42,920 nt of DNA from Coprobacillus sp. (GTDB taxonomy: Bacteria > Bacillota_I > Bacilli_A > RFN20 > CAG-826). The notes under the pieces are model-generated. The model ran no database searches and was not told the origin of the DNA. It was given only the letters and a program-made list of their open reading frames with translations. Position numbers and translations under genes: made by a program. The DNA lies in assembly GCA_021203745.1 (NCBI GenBank), contig JAJQAP010000047.1, positions 1 to 42,920 on the forward strand, written 5' to 3'. Positions 32,632 through 41,679 of the stretch are shown here, piece after piece. Each line of letters starts with the position of its first letter. The stretch's first letter is position 1.

Positions 32632-34717
32632 TGTTTTGGAGTTCCTCCTTTAAAGAGATTTTTCCTTTAAAGGTTAAAGGGATAGAAGAAGCGATAACTA
32701 GAGCGAGTAAAGAGACACCGATAACGATAATAGGAAGAGCTAAGGGAATACCCATAAAAGAGAAGAAAGGAATCTTAATGAAAGGAGATATACCCATAAC
32801 TAACTTTAAGATCCAGTTAATAATCCATTGGAAGACAAAGGAGAAGACAAAGGAGAGAGCTAAACTAATAGCGAGAGATATTAAGTTCTCCTGTATATAC
32901 ATATTGATTGTCTCTTTTCTTGTTAAACCCAAAGATAAGAGAATAGCGAGCCCTTTAGAATCACTGATATAGGATGATAAACAGATAATCCCAAGAAGAA
33001 TTAAAGAGATGATAAGGACGATAACTAGGAAGAAGATTAGACCCACCCTGACTGCCTCTAGCATCGCGGAGAAGGCATCCACACGACTCACAGTGTTGCT
33101 CGTTAAAGAGAATGTCTCGGGTAAGAGGTCAATTGTTTGCTGAATTAAAGAATAACTAGAAAGGTCTTTTAGAAAGAGACGATAAGAATACATCGTATAA
33201 ATTTCGTTATCCGATATCATTCCTAGAAAGTCGTAATAGGTTATATCTTGGTTTAACATCTCTGAAAGATTATCCATTTTACAGCCCATCAGATAATCCT
33301 TAAAACCAGTGTAGGAATAATAGACTGTTGGACTAGATAGAAAGGTAAAGTCATTAACCACCCCAACAATCTTAAAGTTCTCATCAAAGATATATGTATC
33401 AGTAGACCTCTCGTTTGTAGTGCTGTTAGTATAAGAGATCTCCGATTCGATAGAATAAGAGAATGTCATCCCTAAAGGATCTATCCCTAACTGGGTATTT
33501 AAATAGTTATAGGCACTTGTATTAATTAGTACTTCATTAAAACTAGAAGAAGGGATTTCTCCTAAATAAAGAAGAGAGGTATCTATATACTCACTAGAGT
33601 AAGAGTAAACTGGGACAAAGCTTAATTCATAGAGAGAGGACCTGTCTTTAGTGGCTTCTCCTGTAGCGATAAAATAGTCGAGGTTATAATCAATTTCATA
33701 GTAGTTTTGGATCCAACTAATAGAGTTAAGTTCACTCTTAAGTGGTCGATATGATTTAACAAGGGATAAATTAGAGTTATCAATGCTCTCTGTTTGAACA
33801 CTATAGAGAGTAAGGGCACCATAATCTAAAGCTTGGTTTGCTTGATTAACCACTAAATTGTCGATATTAGAAATAAAGCCGATAATCAGAAGAGAAAACA
33901 GTAGACATATACTCATAACTACGGAGTTAAAGATTGATTGTTTCTTTCTTCTTTTAAAGTTAGAGTAAGCAATTTTAGATATAAGATTTGATTTCTTATT
34001 GTTTTTAGTAAAGGATGTATTATCACTTTCTCTATTAGGAGAGTTAATAACCACACTATCGATTAAAGCGCCACCATCGATGGTGATAATTTGATCAGCA
34101 TACTCATTGATGAGCTCTTCATTATGAGAGACCACAATAACGAGTTTATGTTTAGACTCTTCTTTTAAGAGGTCCATGATAATATGTGAGTTAGTACTAT
34201 CTACCGCCCCTGTAGGTTCATCACATAAAAGGAATCTAGGGTTTTTAATTAACGCGCGTACTAGTGCAATTCTTTGCTTCTCTCCTCCTGATAAGTCTTC
34301 AACTTTATGATTAAATAGATCTTCTTTAATATCGACTTTTGCTAGATAATCTCTAGCTATCTCCTCCGCCCCAGAGATGTTATCAATAAGTAAAGGTAGT
34401 TCAACATTGTATAAGACTGTTTCGTATTCAAAGAGATGATAGTTTTGAAAGATGATTCCTATCTCATCTTTACGATAACTAACGACTTGTTTCTCGTTAT
34501 AAGAGAGAATATCATCCCCATCATAGAATATAGAACCTGAGGTTGGTTTATCTAAAAGGGATATTAAGTTGATAATCGTCGATTTACCTGAACCACTTTT
34601 ACCTTTGATAAAGACTAGGCCAGAATCAGGAAAGGTATAGGTAAAATTAGACAAAGCGACAAAATCTTCTTTACCTTTTATTGGATACTTTTTTGTGAGA
34701 TCTTTAACTTCTAAAAT
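32624..34717 (-). CDS. MacB-like ABC exporter, ATPase-permease fusion (smaller half), apparent ATT start
   Basis: A 697-residue fusion with ATPase (about 1-230: G-K-S-G-S-G-K-S-T, L-S-G-G-E-K-Q-R, D-E-P-T-G-A-V-D), one helix (about 265), an extracellular domain, and three C-terminal helices. The nearest standard start, TTG at 34654, would cut off the first strand of the ATPase. The frame is open upstream and reads L-E-V-K-D-L-T-K-K-Y, the expected beginning of an ABC ATPase, directly after an ATT at 34717-34715. GAGGG lies 7 nt before that ATT, and no ATG, GTG or TTG exists between it and the in-frame stop upstream. It is paired with the 949-residue fusion. A 23-nt element shared with recA lies just upstream. 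Confidence 0.85.
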   Translation of the reverse strand: MLEVKDLTKKYPIKGKEDFVALSNFTYTFPDSGLVFIKGKSGSGKSTIINLISLLDKPTSGSIFYDGDDILSYNEKQVVSYRKDEIGIIFQNYHLFEYETVLYNVELPLLIDNISGAEEIARDYLAKVDIKEDLFNHKVEDLSGGEKQRIALVRALIKNPRFLLCDEPTGAVDSTNSHIIMDLLKEESKHKLVIVVSHNEELINEYADQIITIDGGALIDSVVINSPNRESDNTSFTKNNKKSNLISKIAYSNFKRRKKQSIFNSVVMSICLLFSLLIIGFISNIDNLVVNQANQALDYGALTLYSVQTESIDNSNLSLVKSYRPLKSELNSISWIQNYYEIDYNLDYFIATGEATKDRSSLYELSFVPVYSYSSEYIDTSLLYLGEIPSSSFNEVLINTSAYNYLNTQLGIDPLGMTFSYSIESEISYTNSTTNERSTDTYIFDENFKIVGVVNDFTFLSSPTVYYSYTGFKDYLMGCKMDNLSEMLNQDITYYDFLGMISDNEIYTMYSYRLFLKDLSSYSLIQQTIDLLPETFSLTSNTVSRVDAFSAMLEAVRVGLIFFLVIVLIISLILLGIICLSSYISDSKGLAILLSLGLTRKETINMYIQENLISLAISLALSFVFSFVFQWIINWILKLVMGISPFIKIPFFSFMGIPLALPIIVIGVSLLALVIASSIPLTFKGKISLKEELQNND

Positions 34718-34746
34718 AAAAATGCCCTCTATATATACATATAGGA

Positions 34747-34769
34747 GGGTAAACGAAAAAACTTCCTAA
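34747..34769 (-). promoter_or_regulatory. 23-nt element shared with the recA upstream region
   Basis: The minus strand reads TTA followed by GGAAGTTTTTYCGTTWACCC (Y=T, W=T here). The copy before recA (41680-41702) differs at only two of 23 positions and lies at the same distance from its start codon (29 here, 30 nt there). A TATATA-rich segment follows in both. Confidence 0.6.
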
Positions 34770-34786
34770 AAAATTTTAAATATTTA

Positions 34787-35470
34787 TCATTTAATGAAGG
34801 ATTTGAAGATAAAATCACCGATAAGTAGTCCCATAGAAGATGTTACAAATATCAAGGAATTTAGTGAGTTTCTAGAGAGATTTTCGTTGGTTTCATTAGA
34901 ATATGCGCAGTTTATTTTGCTAATATCGATATTCTCTTTTCTTAGAAGTTCTCTCATCTTTTTAGCAAGACGATCACCACTAGATTTATCTAAAGTGGAA
35001 ATCTTAATCTTCGTGGGGTCGTATTTATTTGCCGCCCCTGTTGAAACAATTAAAGGGATATTATGGCTAATCGCGTATTTAGTTAACATCACCTTTGCGT
35101 TTACATCGTCAACGGCATCGCAAATATAATCGTAGTGAGAGTCTAGGACATCATCGATATTCTCTTCTGACAATTTGACATTTGACACTTTAATATCAAT
35201 ATCAGGGTTAATAGAAAGGGCAAAATCCTTTGCTACATCCACTTTTGCTTTTCCAACGTCGTTAAGAGTGTAGAGAACTTGTCTATTGAGATTAGTCTCT
35301 TCAACATTATCAAAATCGATAATATGAAAATGGATGACTCCACTTCTAACAAGGGACATAAAGACTGTTCCGCCCACTCCTCCAAGTCCAACGATTAAAA
35401 CTCGTTTAGTCTGAATAAGATTAAACTTCTCTTCTCCAATTAAACCTTTTGTTTTCTCATAGTAGTCCAT
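34787..35470 (-). CDS. tcdA: ThiF/E1-like tRNA threonylcarbamoyladenosine dehydratase (TcdA-like)
   Basis: A 227-residue E1-like adenylating enzyme with the nucleotide-binding V-G-L-G-G-V-G-G (27-34), the N-R-Q catalytic Arg segment (T-N-L-N-R-Q-V) and the D-A-V-D-D-V-N-A-K block. TcdA cyclises t6A37 of ANN-decoding tRNAs to ct6A. The neighbours miaA and miaB also modify position 37 of tRNAs, which supports the assignment over ThiF or MoeB. Its start overlaps miaA by 14 nt. Confidence 0.88.
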   Translation of the reverse strand: MDYYEKTKGLIGEEKFNLIQTKRVLIVGLGGVGGTVFMSLVRSGVIHFHIIDFDNVEETNLNRQVLYTLNDVGKAKVDVAKDFALSINPDIDIKVSNVKLSEENIDDVLDSHYDYICDAVDDVNAKVMLTKYAISHNIPLIVSTGAANKYDPTKIKISTLDKSSGDRLAKKMRELLRKENIDISKINCAYSNETNENLSRNSLNSLIFVTSSMGLLIGDFIFKSFIK

Positions 35471-36338
35471 TTTGGATGTCCTCTTTGAGTTTATTTATAT
35501 CCTCGTACATAATCGTTGGAAACTGATGCGTAAAGAATGTTACTTGTCTTTTTGCGTAGTTTCTCGTTCTCTTTTTCATAATGTTTTTACACTCAAGGAT
35601 GTCGTATTCACGATTTAAAAAGCACATTACTTCTTTATATCCGATAGCTTGAGAGGCAGTTTCTGATAATTGGTATTTCTTTGTAAGTGCTTTTACTTCG
35701 TTAACAAACCCATCTCTAAACATTTGATCCACTCGATTGTCAATCCTCTCGTATAGTTCGTCTCTTTTTGGATTGATAAAGATAAATTTTACCTGTAACC
35801 CCTCAATATAGAAATCATGCTTTTGGCTTGCAATGTTTTCGCTCTTCTTTTTGTCGGAGTGAAGAGCAATATTCAATGCTCTGACAAGTCTCTTACGATT
35901 ATTTTTATGAATCTTTTCAAGCGATGCAGGATCTTTTTCTTTTAAAAGATTGTAGAGTTCTTCATCGGTTAAATCATCAAATGACTCTTGTTCAATCTCT
36001 TCAGGAAACTCGTAGTCATATAGGGCCGCGCGAATATAAAGACCGGTTCCACCGACAATAACTATGTCATTATTTAAAGGGTCTAAAGAATTGAAGACTT
36101 TTCGAAAGTCATCTTGATACTGCTTCACACTGTAAGTCTGGTCAGGAGTAATGATATCTAGTAAGTAGTATTTAGATCGGTCTGGATCATACTTACTAAT
36201 CTTTGCAGTCCCTATATCCATGTCCTTATAAATCTGAAAAGCATCAGCATTTATAATGGGGGCATTATATTTTGCAGAGATAATGGAGGCAATTTTACTC
36301 TTTCCACTGGCGGTAGGACCAACAATAACATAGACCAT
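35457..36338 (-). CDS. miaA: tRNA dimethylallyltransferase
   Basis: Transfers a dimethylallyl group from DMAPP to A37 of tRNAs that read U-starting codons. The 293-residue protein has P-loop G-P-T-A-S-G-K-S (7-14), the D-A-F-Q-I-Y-K-D-M-D-I-G-T-A-K substrate segment and G-G-T-G-L-Y. The DMAPP would come from the MEP route (ispF in this window). It starts 2 nt after ylbF and overlaps tcdA by 14 nt. Confidence 0.97.
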   Translation of the reverse strand: MVYVIVGPTASGKSKIASIISAKYNAPIINADAFQIYKDMDIGTAKISKYDPDRSKYYLLDIITPDQTYSVKQYQDDFRKVFNSLDPLNNDIVIVGGTGLYIRAALYDYEFPEEIEQESFDDLTDEELYNLLKEKDPASLEKIHKNNRKRLVRALNIALHSDKKKSENIASQKHDFYIEGLQVKFIFINPKRDELYERIDNRVDQMFRDGFVNEVKALTKKYQLSETASQAIGYKEVMCFLNREYDILECKNIMKKRTRNYAKRQVTFFTHQFPTIMYEDINKLKEDIQNGLL

Positions 36339-36340
36339 AA

Positions 36341-36616
36341 TTAACCTTCGAGTATCTCCTTTATTTCTAGTAAGGTATTATCTATCTCTTCTCTTAAAGC
36401 GGTGAAATTTGCGTTAAGAGGATTATTTTCATACTTTTCTTTAAGCTCTTCATAATTTGCAGAGTTTTTGACTTTAGCATTAGCCACTTCTTCTTTAAGC
36501 TTTTGAAGTTCTGTGTCGTTTTCAACTTGCTCTTTTAAACGAAAATACTCCTTGAATGTTGGAGTGTTATATAAATACTCTTTTAAGTTCTCTAAGTCCT
36601 TATCAAAATCACTCAT
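36341..36616 (-). CDS. YlbF/YmcA family protein
   Basis: A helical 91-residue protein of the YlbF/YmcA family (Com_YlbF), with the typical P-x-F-K-E-Y-x-x-L-K-E-Q-V and a C-terminal helix. In Bacillus, YlbF, YmcA and YaaT form a complex that steers RNase Y cleavage; RNase Y is encoded three genes upstream in the same run. The start is taken at ATG 36616, which has GGAGAG 7 nt upstream and overlaps miaB by 8 nt. A TTG 15 nt earlier is in frame but lies on the Shine-Dalgarno sequence. Confidence 0.85.
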   Translation of the reverse strand: MSDFDKDLENLKEYLYNTPTFKEYFRLKEQVENDTELQKLKEEVANAKVKNSANYEELKEKYENNPLNANFTALREEIDNTLLEIKEILEG

Positions 36617-38045
36617 TGACAATCTCTCCAATTAATGAATAAGTATGGCTTTCTGTTATCTTCACATCAATAATTTTCCCTATATTTCTGAGTCCACCTT
36701 TAAAATGGACAAGTTTATTGGATTCTGTATAACCACTTAAATACTCTGGATTGTGTTTTGAGATACCATCCACAAGGACTTTATAGGTATTACCGACCAT
36801 GCGTTGTGCACTAGCGGAAATCGATACTTCAAGATGCTTAACGAGTTCCTGAAACCTTGCACTTTTTTCTTCCTTAGTAATTTTGTCTTCCATTTTTGCA
36901 GCGGGTGTTCCTTTTCTGGGTGAGAAGATAAATGTAAATGCGGCATCATATTTAACCTTATCGACTAGGTCTAGAGTCTCATTAAAATCATCATCGCTCT
37001 CATTAGGAAAACCCACAATTATATCAGTGGAAAGCGCTAAATTAGGGATTTTTTCTCTCATTTTTGCAACAAGTTCTAAATATTCCGCTTTTGTGTATCT
37101 TCTGCCCATTCTCTGTAAAATCTGGTCAGATCCAGATTGGACGGGAAGATGAATAAAAGGCATGATGTTTGGATAAGAAGCGATAATATCAATCATCCTA
37201 TCATTAAAGTTCCAAGGATGAGAGGTTGTAAAGCGAAGACGAGGGATACCGAGTTTAGCCACTCCTTCAAGGAGGTCAGCGAAATCATATCCTTCTTTTA
37301 AATCGTTGCCATAAGCATTGACGTTTTGTCCTAAGAGCATAATTTCTTGGTAACCATTATCAATTAAATCCTGGCATTCTAAAATGATGTCTTCATATTT
37401 ACGGCTTCTTTCTTTACCTCTTGTATAAGGAACAATACAGTATGTACAGAATTTATCACAGCCATACATGATGTTTACATAGGCTTTATATTTGCTGTTA
37501 CGACTTACCGCAAGACCCTCAACTACTTCTCCTGGTTTAGAGTTAACTGCGACTATCTGTGTGTTTTCCGTTCCACTTTCATAGATAAGGTCAATGAAGT
37601 CCTTTATTTCATGAGTGCCAAAGACCACACTTATATATGGGAAGGTCTCTAGGATTTTATCGAGAATTTCAGGTTGCTCCACCATACAGCCACAGACACA
37701 AGTAATAACCTTTTTCTTTGTCTGATAGATATTTTTTAATATACCTAGTTCACCATAGACTTTATCTTCAGCGTTTTCTCTTACTGCGCATGTATTAATA
37801 ATGACGATATCAGATTCAATGTCAGTGCCTTCCAGGGCGCCCATATTAAGAAGCATACCTTTCATCGTCTCTTCATCTCTGACATTAGCCTGGCATCCAT
37901 AGGTTCTAATAAAGAAGGTCTTTCCTTTATAGAACTTATAAACATCTGGAGAATAGGCTTTAGAGACATAATCAAAAGTGGTTTCAGATTTATTTCTTAA
38001 ACCCGCTTTCTTTAGAGATGGTTCGTTTATTACTTCTTTTTTCAT
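36609..38045 (-). CDS. miaB: tRNA-2-methylthio-N6-dimethylallyladenosine synthase
   Basis: A radical-SAM methylthiotransferase that adds the 2-methylthio group to i6A37 made by MiaA. From the ATG at 38045 (478 residues) the N-terminal cluster cysteines are C51, C86 and C120. The radical-SAM motif C-D-K-F-C-T-Y-C has C196, C200 and C203, and a C-terminal TRAM domain follows. A TTG two codons earlier lies on the ymdB stop, so ATG 38045, 2 nt after that stop, is preferred. No Shine-Dalgarno sequence is visible, and reinitiation after ymdB is likely. Confidence 0.97.
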   Translation of the reverse strand: MKKEVINEPSLKKAGLRNKSETTFDYVSKAYSPDVYKFYKGKTFFIRTYGCQANVRDEETMKGMLLNMGALEGTDIESDIVIINTCAVRENAEDKVYGELGILKNIYQTKKKVITCVCGCMVEQPEILDKILETFPYISVVFGTHEIKDFIDLIYESGTENTQIVAVNSKPGEVVEGLAVSRNSKYKAYVNIMYGCDKFCTYCIVPYTRGKERSRKYEDIILECQDLIDNGYQEIMLLGQNVNAYGNDLKEGYDFADLLEGVAKLGIPRLRFTTSHPWNFNDRMIDIIASYPNIMPFIHLPVQSGSDQILQRMGRRYTKAEYLELVAKMREKIPNLALSTDIIVGFPNESDDDFNETLDLVDKVKYDAAFTFIFSPRKGTPAAKMEDKITKEEKSARFQELVKHLEVSISASAQRMVGNTYKVLVDGISKHNPEYLSGYTESNKLVHFKGGLRNIGKIIDVKITESHTYSLIGEIVNE

Positions 38046-38047
38046 AA

Positions 38048-38839
38048 TCAAGGTTCAAAAAAGTAGATAGGGAATATTTCTTTTGTTTTACCTGTTATAT
38101 TATCGATATCTAAAACTACCGCGTTAAACATTCCTCTACCTTCATCTGGATAGACAAATCGGCTTTTATTTCCAAATAGGGTTTTCTCTGTCGCTGATTT
38201 AGTTTCTACTCCTAAAACTCCATCTGCGTATCCACACATTCCTACATCGGTAATATATCCAGTTCCTTCCGGTAAGATTCTCGCGTCGTGTGTTTGTATA
38301 TGCGTGTGAGTGCCTAGTATTGCACTTACTTTTCCGTCAAATTCATAGGCAAGGGATAATTTCTCTCCTGTTGCCTCTGCGTGTAAATCGACAATATTAA
38401 TCGTCGCTTTCTCGTTTTCTTCATCGCTAAGGAGATCGGCCAGGGCGTAGTAAGGGTCAGACACCGTGACATCCGTTATAAAGGCACTACCCATTAAATT
38501 GGTAACCCTGATTGTGATTCCATCAACTTCATAGACTTCACTCCCCACTCCTCCGATAGGATTGACGATATTAATTGGTCGAATTAATCTATCAACGTTA
38601 TCGATATAGGAAGCGATTTCTTTTTTTGAGGCATAATGATTACCCATGGTAAGAACATCCACTCCATCATCGATTAACTCCTGGTAATGGTTAAAGTTTA
38701 AACCTTTACCATGAGTGGCGTTTTCTCCATTAGCTATCACAAAATCAATTCCATATTTATCGACGTAATATGGCACTTTTTCTTTTATCATTCGTCGTCC
38801 GATTTTTCCGACGATATCACCAATAAAAAGAATTTTCAT
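38048..38839 (-). CDS. ymdB: YmdB-type metallophosphoesterase
   Basis: A 263-residue dimetal phosphoesterase of the YmdB family (TIGR00282-like). Metal ligands appear in G-D-I-V-G (D8), N-G-E-N, M-G-N-H and G-T-H-T-H. The D-L-H-A-E segment is typical of the family. YmdB acts on 2',3'-cyclic nucleotides and influences biofilm/motility decisions in Bacillus. The gene follows rny by 1 nt, the standard Firmicutes order. Confidence 0.95.
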   Translation of the reverse strand: MKILFIGDIVGKIGRRMIKEKVPYYVDKYGIDFVIANGENATHGKGLNFNHYQELIDDGVDVLTMGNHYASKKEIASYIDNVDRLIRPINIVNPIGGVGSEVYEVDGITIRVTNLMGSAFITDVTVSDPYYALADLLSDEENEKATINIVDLHAEATGEKLSLAYEFDGKVSAILGTHTHIQTHDARILPEGTGYITDVGMCGYADGVLGVETKSATEKTLFGNKSRFVYPDEGRGMFNAVVLDIDNITGKTKEIFPIYFFEP

Positions 38840-38840
38840 A

Positions 38841-40406
38841 TTATTTAGCGGTTTCTATCGCTCGGTATTCACGAATAACAGAGACTTTTATTTGACCAGG
38901 ATAGGTCATTTCGTTTTCAATTCTTTCCTTTATATCTCTTGCTAGTTTCGTGGCTTGTAAGTCATCAACCTTTTCTGGGATAACCATTACACGTAGTTCA
39001 CGACCACTTTGCATAGCGTAGGATTGATACACTCCATCATACTCATTACAGATCTCTTCGAGTTTTTCAATTCTCTTGATGTAGTTTTCAAGTATTTCAC
39101 TACGGGCTCCTGGACGCGCCGCACTGAGTGTATCCGCGGCTTGGACAATATTGGAGATTAAGAATTTAGCTTCAACATCACCATGGTGAGATTCCACGGC
39201 ATTGATAACAACTTCGTTTTCACCATATTTCTTACATAGGTGAGAACCAATTTCAACGTGAGATCCATCCAATTCAAAGTCAGCGGATTTACCAATATCA
39301 TGGAGAAGACCCGCTCTCTTAGCGAGATTTTGGTCAAATCCTAACTCTGCCGCCATAATCCCAGAAAGATAGGCAACTTCCATAGAGTGGTCTAAAGCGT
39401 TTTGTCCATAGGATGTTCTAAACTTTAATCTACCAACGTAGTTTTGAAGTTCCTTATTCATTCTCGTAATACCAAGTTTAAGGCAAGCTTCTTCACCCGC
39501 TTTTTCGATATCTTGGTTAACTTCATTTCGGCATTTCTCCACAATCTCTTCAATTCGACCAGGTTGAATTCTTCCGTCTTTGACAAGGGCTTCAAGAGAT
39601 CTAGTTGCCACTTCTCTTCTAATTGGGTCAAAGCAAGACACTGTAATTACTTCTGGAGTGTCATCGATAATGAGGTCCACTCCTAGCATCTGCTCTAGTG
39701 TTCTAATATTACGACCTTCACGACCGATGATACGGCCTTTCATCTCGTCGTTAGGTAAAGAAACAACACTCACTGTATGCTCTGTTGTTACTTCTTGAGA
39801 ATACCTACTCATAGCAAGGCACATTAGTTGTTTAGCGTTTTCGTCCGCTTGCTCTTTGGCTTTATCTTCTTCTTGCTTAATATAAGCGGTAATCTCTTTT
39901 GACATCTTTGATTCCACTCTCGCAAAGAGTTCATCTTTTGCCTCGGCACTTGTCATACCAGAGACTCTTTCAAGTTCAGGAATGATGCCATCGAGTTTCT
40001 CTTGAAGTTGAGCTTCTTTCTTATCATATTCTTTTGCTCTTCGATTGAGTTCATTTGTCCTATCTTCAAGAGATTGTTCTTTTGATGCTAAAACAGCATC
40101 ACGTCTTTCAATGTTTTGTTCTCTTTGGAGGAGTTTGTTTTCTTGTTGGGTTAACTCCCCACGTTTTTCTTTGATTTCCTTATCCGCTTCCGCTTTTAAG
40201 TCATTCGCTGCTTGTTTTCCATCTAGTTGGGCATTTTTGACAATATGATCCGCTTTAATTTCTGCGTCTTTAATTGTCTTATCCGCTTTCTTTTTTCTAT
40301 CCTGATACTTAAAGAAAGGGACTAAAAGTGTGACACCGATTCCAATTGCGAGTGCCACAATAGCAGTGATAACTATTGATAAGGCTAGTATAGCGCCATT
40401 ACTCAT
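38841..40406 (-). CDS. rny: ribonuclease Y
   Basis: A membrane-anchored endoribonuclease that starts mRNA decay. The 521-residue protein has an N-terminal transmembrane helix (about 5-30) and a long charged coiled coil (about 35-200). A KH RNA-binding domain follows (about 205-275, with G-R-I-I-G-R-E-G-R-N-I-R) and an HD catalytic domain (L-L-H-D-I-G-K-S). AAAGGATT precedes the ATG. A perfect hairpin (40433-40450) lies in its leader. Confidence 0.98.
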   Translation of the reverse strand: MSNGAILALSIVITAIVALAIGIGVTLLVPFFKYQDRKKKADKTIKDAEIKADHIVKNAQLDGKQAANDLKAEADKEIKEKRGELTQQENKLLQREQNIERRDAVLASKEQSLEDRTNELNRRAKEYDKKEAQLQEKLDGIIPELERVSGMTSAEAKDELFARVESKMSKEITAYIKQEEDKAKEQADENAKQLMCLAMSRYSQEVTTEHTVSVVSLPNDEMKGRIIGREGRNIRTLEQMLGVDLIIDDTPEVITVSCFDPIRREVATRSLEALVKDGRIQPGRIEEIVEKCRNEVNQDIEKAGEEACLKLGITRMNKELQNYVGRLKFRTSYGQNALDHSMEVAYLSGIMAAELGFDQNLAKRAGLLHDIGKSADFELDGSHVEIGSHLCKKYGENEVVINAVESHHGDVEAKFLISNIVQAADTLSAARPGARSEILENYIKRIEKLEEICNEYDGVYQSYAMQSGRELRVMVIPEKVDDLQATKLARDIKERIENEMTYPGQIKVSVIREYRAIETAK

Positions 40407-40432
40407 AATTAAAATAATCCTTTCCGTAGATA

Positions 40433-40450
40433 GTCGTTTTGAAAAACGAC
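40433..40450 (-). promoter_or_regulatory. perfect hairpin in the rny 5' leader
   Basis: GTCGTTTT (40433-40440), 2-nt gap and AAAACGAC (40443-40450) make an 8-bp perfect inverted repeat 27 nt upstream of the rny start. No terminator-type U-run follows on the minus strand. It could be an mRNA-stability or autoregulatory element, or a protein-binding site. Confidence 0.45.
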
Positions 40451-40614
40451 GTTTGATAATAAAATCTCAGGTCCGAATTCTATATTATTTATTAAATAAG
40501 ATTTTTAGAGTTGAGAATTTATATAAAGTGTATTTCTACACACAAGATTATTTTAAAGAGTTTTTTTAAAATAAACAAATGTTTATTTATAAATTATAAA
40601 AAAAGGAGGAAGAA

Positions 40615-41649
40615 TTACTCTTCCTCGGTTTTACTATCTTCCTCTACTGGGGTTGAATCACTATTTTCCCCACGCAGAGCGACAATTTTATCTTTCAGGT
40701 CATCAAATAAACCAGGTGTTTTTTGGATATAGTCTTTGGCGTTTTCTCTTCCTTGACCAATCTTTTGTCCTTGGTATTCAAACCAGGCTCCTGATTTATT
40801 AATGATGCCTTTTTCCACTGCAAGATCTAATACTTCACCAGTTTTCGATATACCTTGACCATAGATGATATCGATATCACATTGTTTAAAGGGTGGAGCG
40901 ACTTTGTTTTTGACCACTTTTACACGAACGGTATTACCAATAACGTCCGCGCCTTGCTTAATAGCTTCGGTTCTTCTTATATCTAGTCTAATTGTGGAAT
41001 AGAACTTTAAGGCTCTTCCTCCAGATGTTGTTTCAGGATTACCATATAAGACACCGACCTTTTCTCTTAACTGGTTAATGAAGATAACCGCACAACTACT
41101 CTTATTAAGAGTACCGGTAATCTTTCGTAATGCCTTAGACATTAATCTTGCTTGCATTCCCACTGAGGAATCCACCATATCACCTTCAAGCTCTGCTTGA
41201 GGGACGAGAGCGGCGACACTATCGACAATGATTAAATCAAAGTTGTTTGATCCAGCGAGTATTTCAACAATCTCGAGTGCTTCCTCTCCACTTGAAGGTT
41301 GAGAAAGGATTAGTTCATCAATATCGACACCAAGTCTTTTTGCGTACTCTGGATCGATAGCGTGTTCGGCATCGATAAAGGCTGCTCTACCACCTTTCTT
41401 TTGACACTCCGCGATAGCATGTAAGGCAAGAGTGGTCTTCCCAGATGACTCTGGGCCATAAATTTCTACAATTCGTCCTTTTGGATAACCACCGACTCCT
41501 AGTGCTTCATCGAGAAGTAAGGAACCAGTAGGAATGACATCGCAATCCACGGCGGGACGATCGCCAAGTTTCATAACTGAGCCTTTGCCATACATCTTTT
41601 CAATTTCTTTAATCGTATCATCAAGACTCTTTTTTTCTTCTTTGGCCAT
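40615..41649 (-). CDS. recA: recombinase RecA
   Basis: The central homologous recombination and DNA-damage-sensing protein, 344 residues. Walker A G-P-E-S-S-G-K-T (65-72), Walker B L-I-I-V-D-S-V-A-A-L, the Q-L-R-E-K and G-G-R-A-L-K-F loop-2 region, and an acidic C-terminal tail are all visible. A strong AAGGAGG precedes the ATG. The upstream region carries the 23-nt element also found before the ABC fusion pair. No classical Firmicutes LexA box (GAAC-N4-GTTC) is seen there, so SOS control cannot be assumed. Confidence 0.99.
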   Translation of the reverse strand: MAKEEKKSLDDTIKEIEKMYGKGSVMKLGDRPAVDCDVIPTGSLLLDEALGVGGYPKGRIVEIYGPESSGKTTLALHAIAECQKKGGRAAFIDAEHAIDPEYAKRLGVDIDELILSQPSSGEEALEIVEILAGSNNFDLIIVDSVAALVPQAELEGDMVDSSVGMQARLMSKALRKITGTLNKSSCAVIFINQLREKVGVLYGNPETTSGGRALKFYSTIRLDIRRTEAIKQGADVIGNTVRVKVVKNKVAPPFKQCDIDIIYGQGISKTGEVLDLAVEKGIINKSGAWFEYQGQKIGQGRENAKDYIQKTPGLFDDLKDKIVALRGENSDSTPVEEDSKTEEE

Positions 41650-41679
41650 AATAACCTCCTTACATTTATATATATAGCG

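Noticed and set aside
36617..36631. TTG start for the YlbF-family protein giving five more residues
   Set aside because: The extra codons include the GGAGAG that correctly serves the ATG at 36616.
40569..40588. AAATAAAC-AAAT-GTTTATTT hairpin after recA as a terminator
   Set aside because: The stem has almost no G-C pairs and is followed by A residues rather than U on the minus strand; termination here is unproven.
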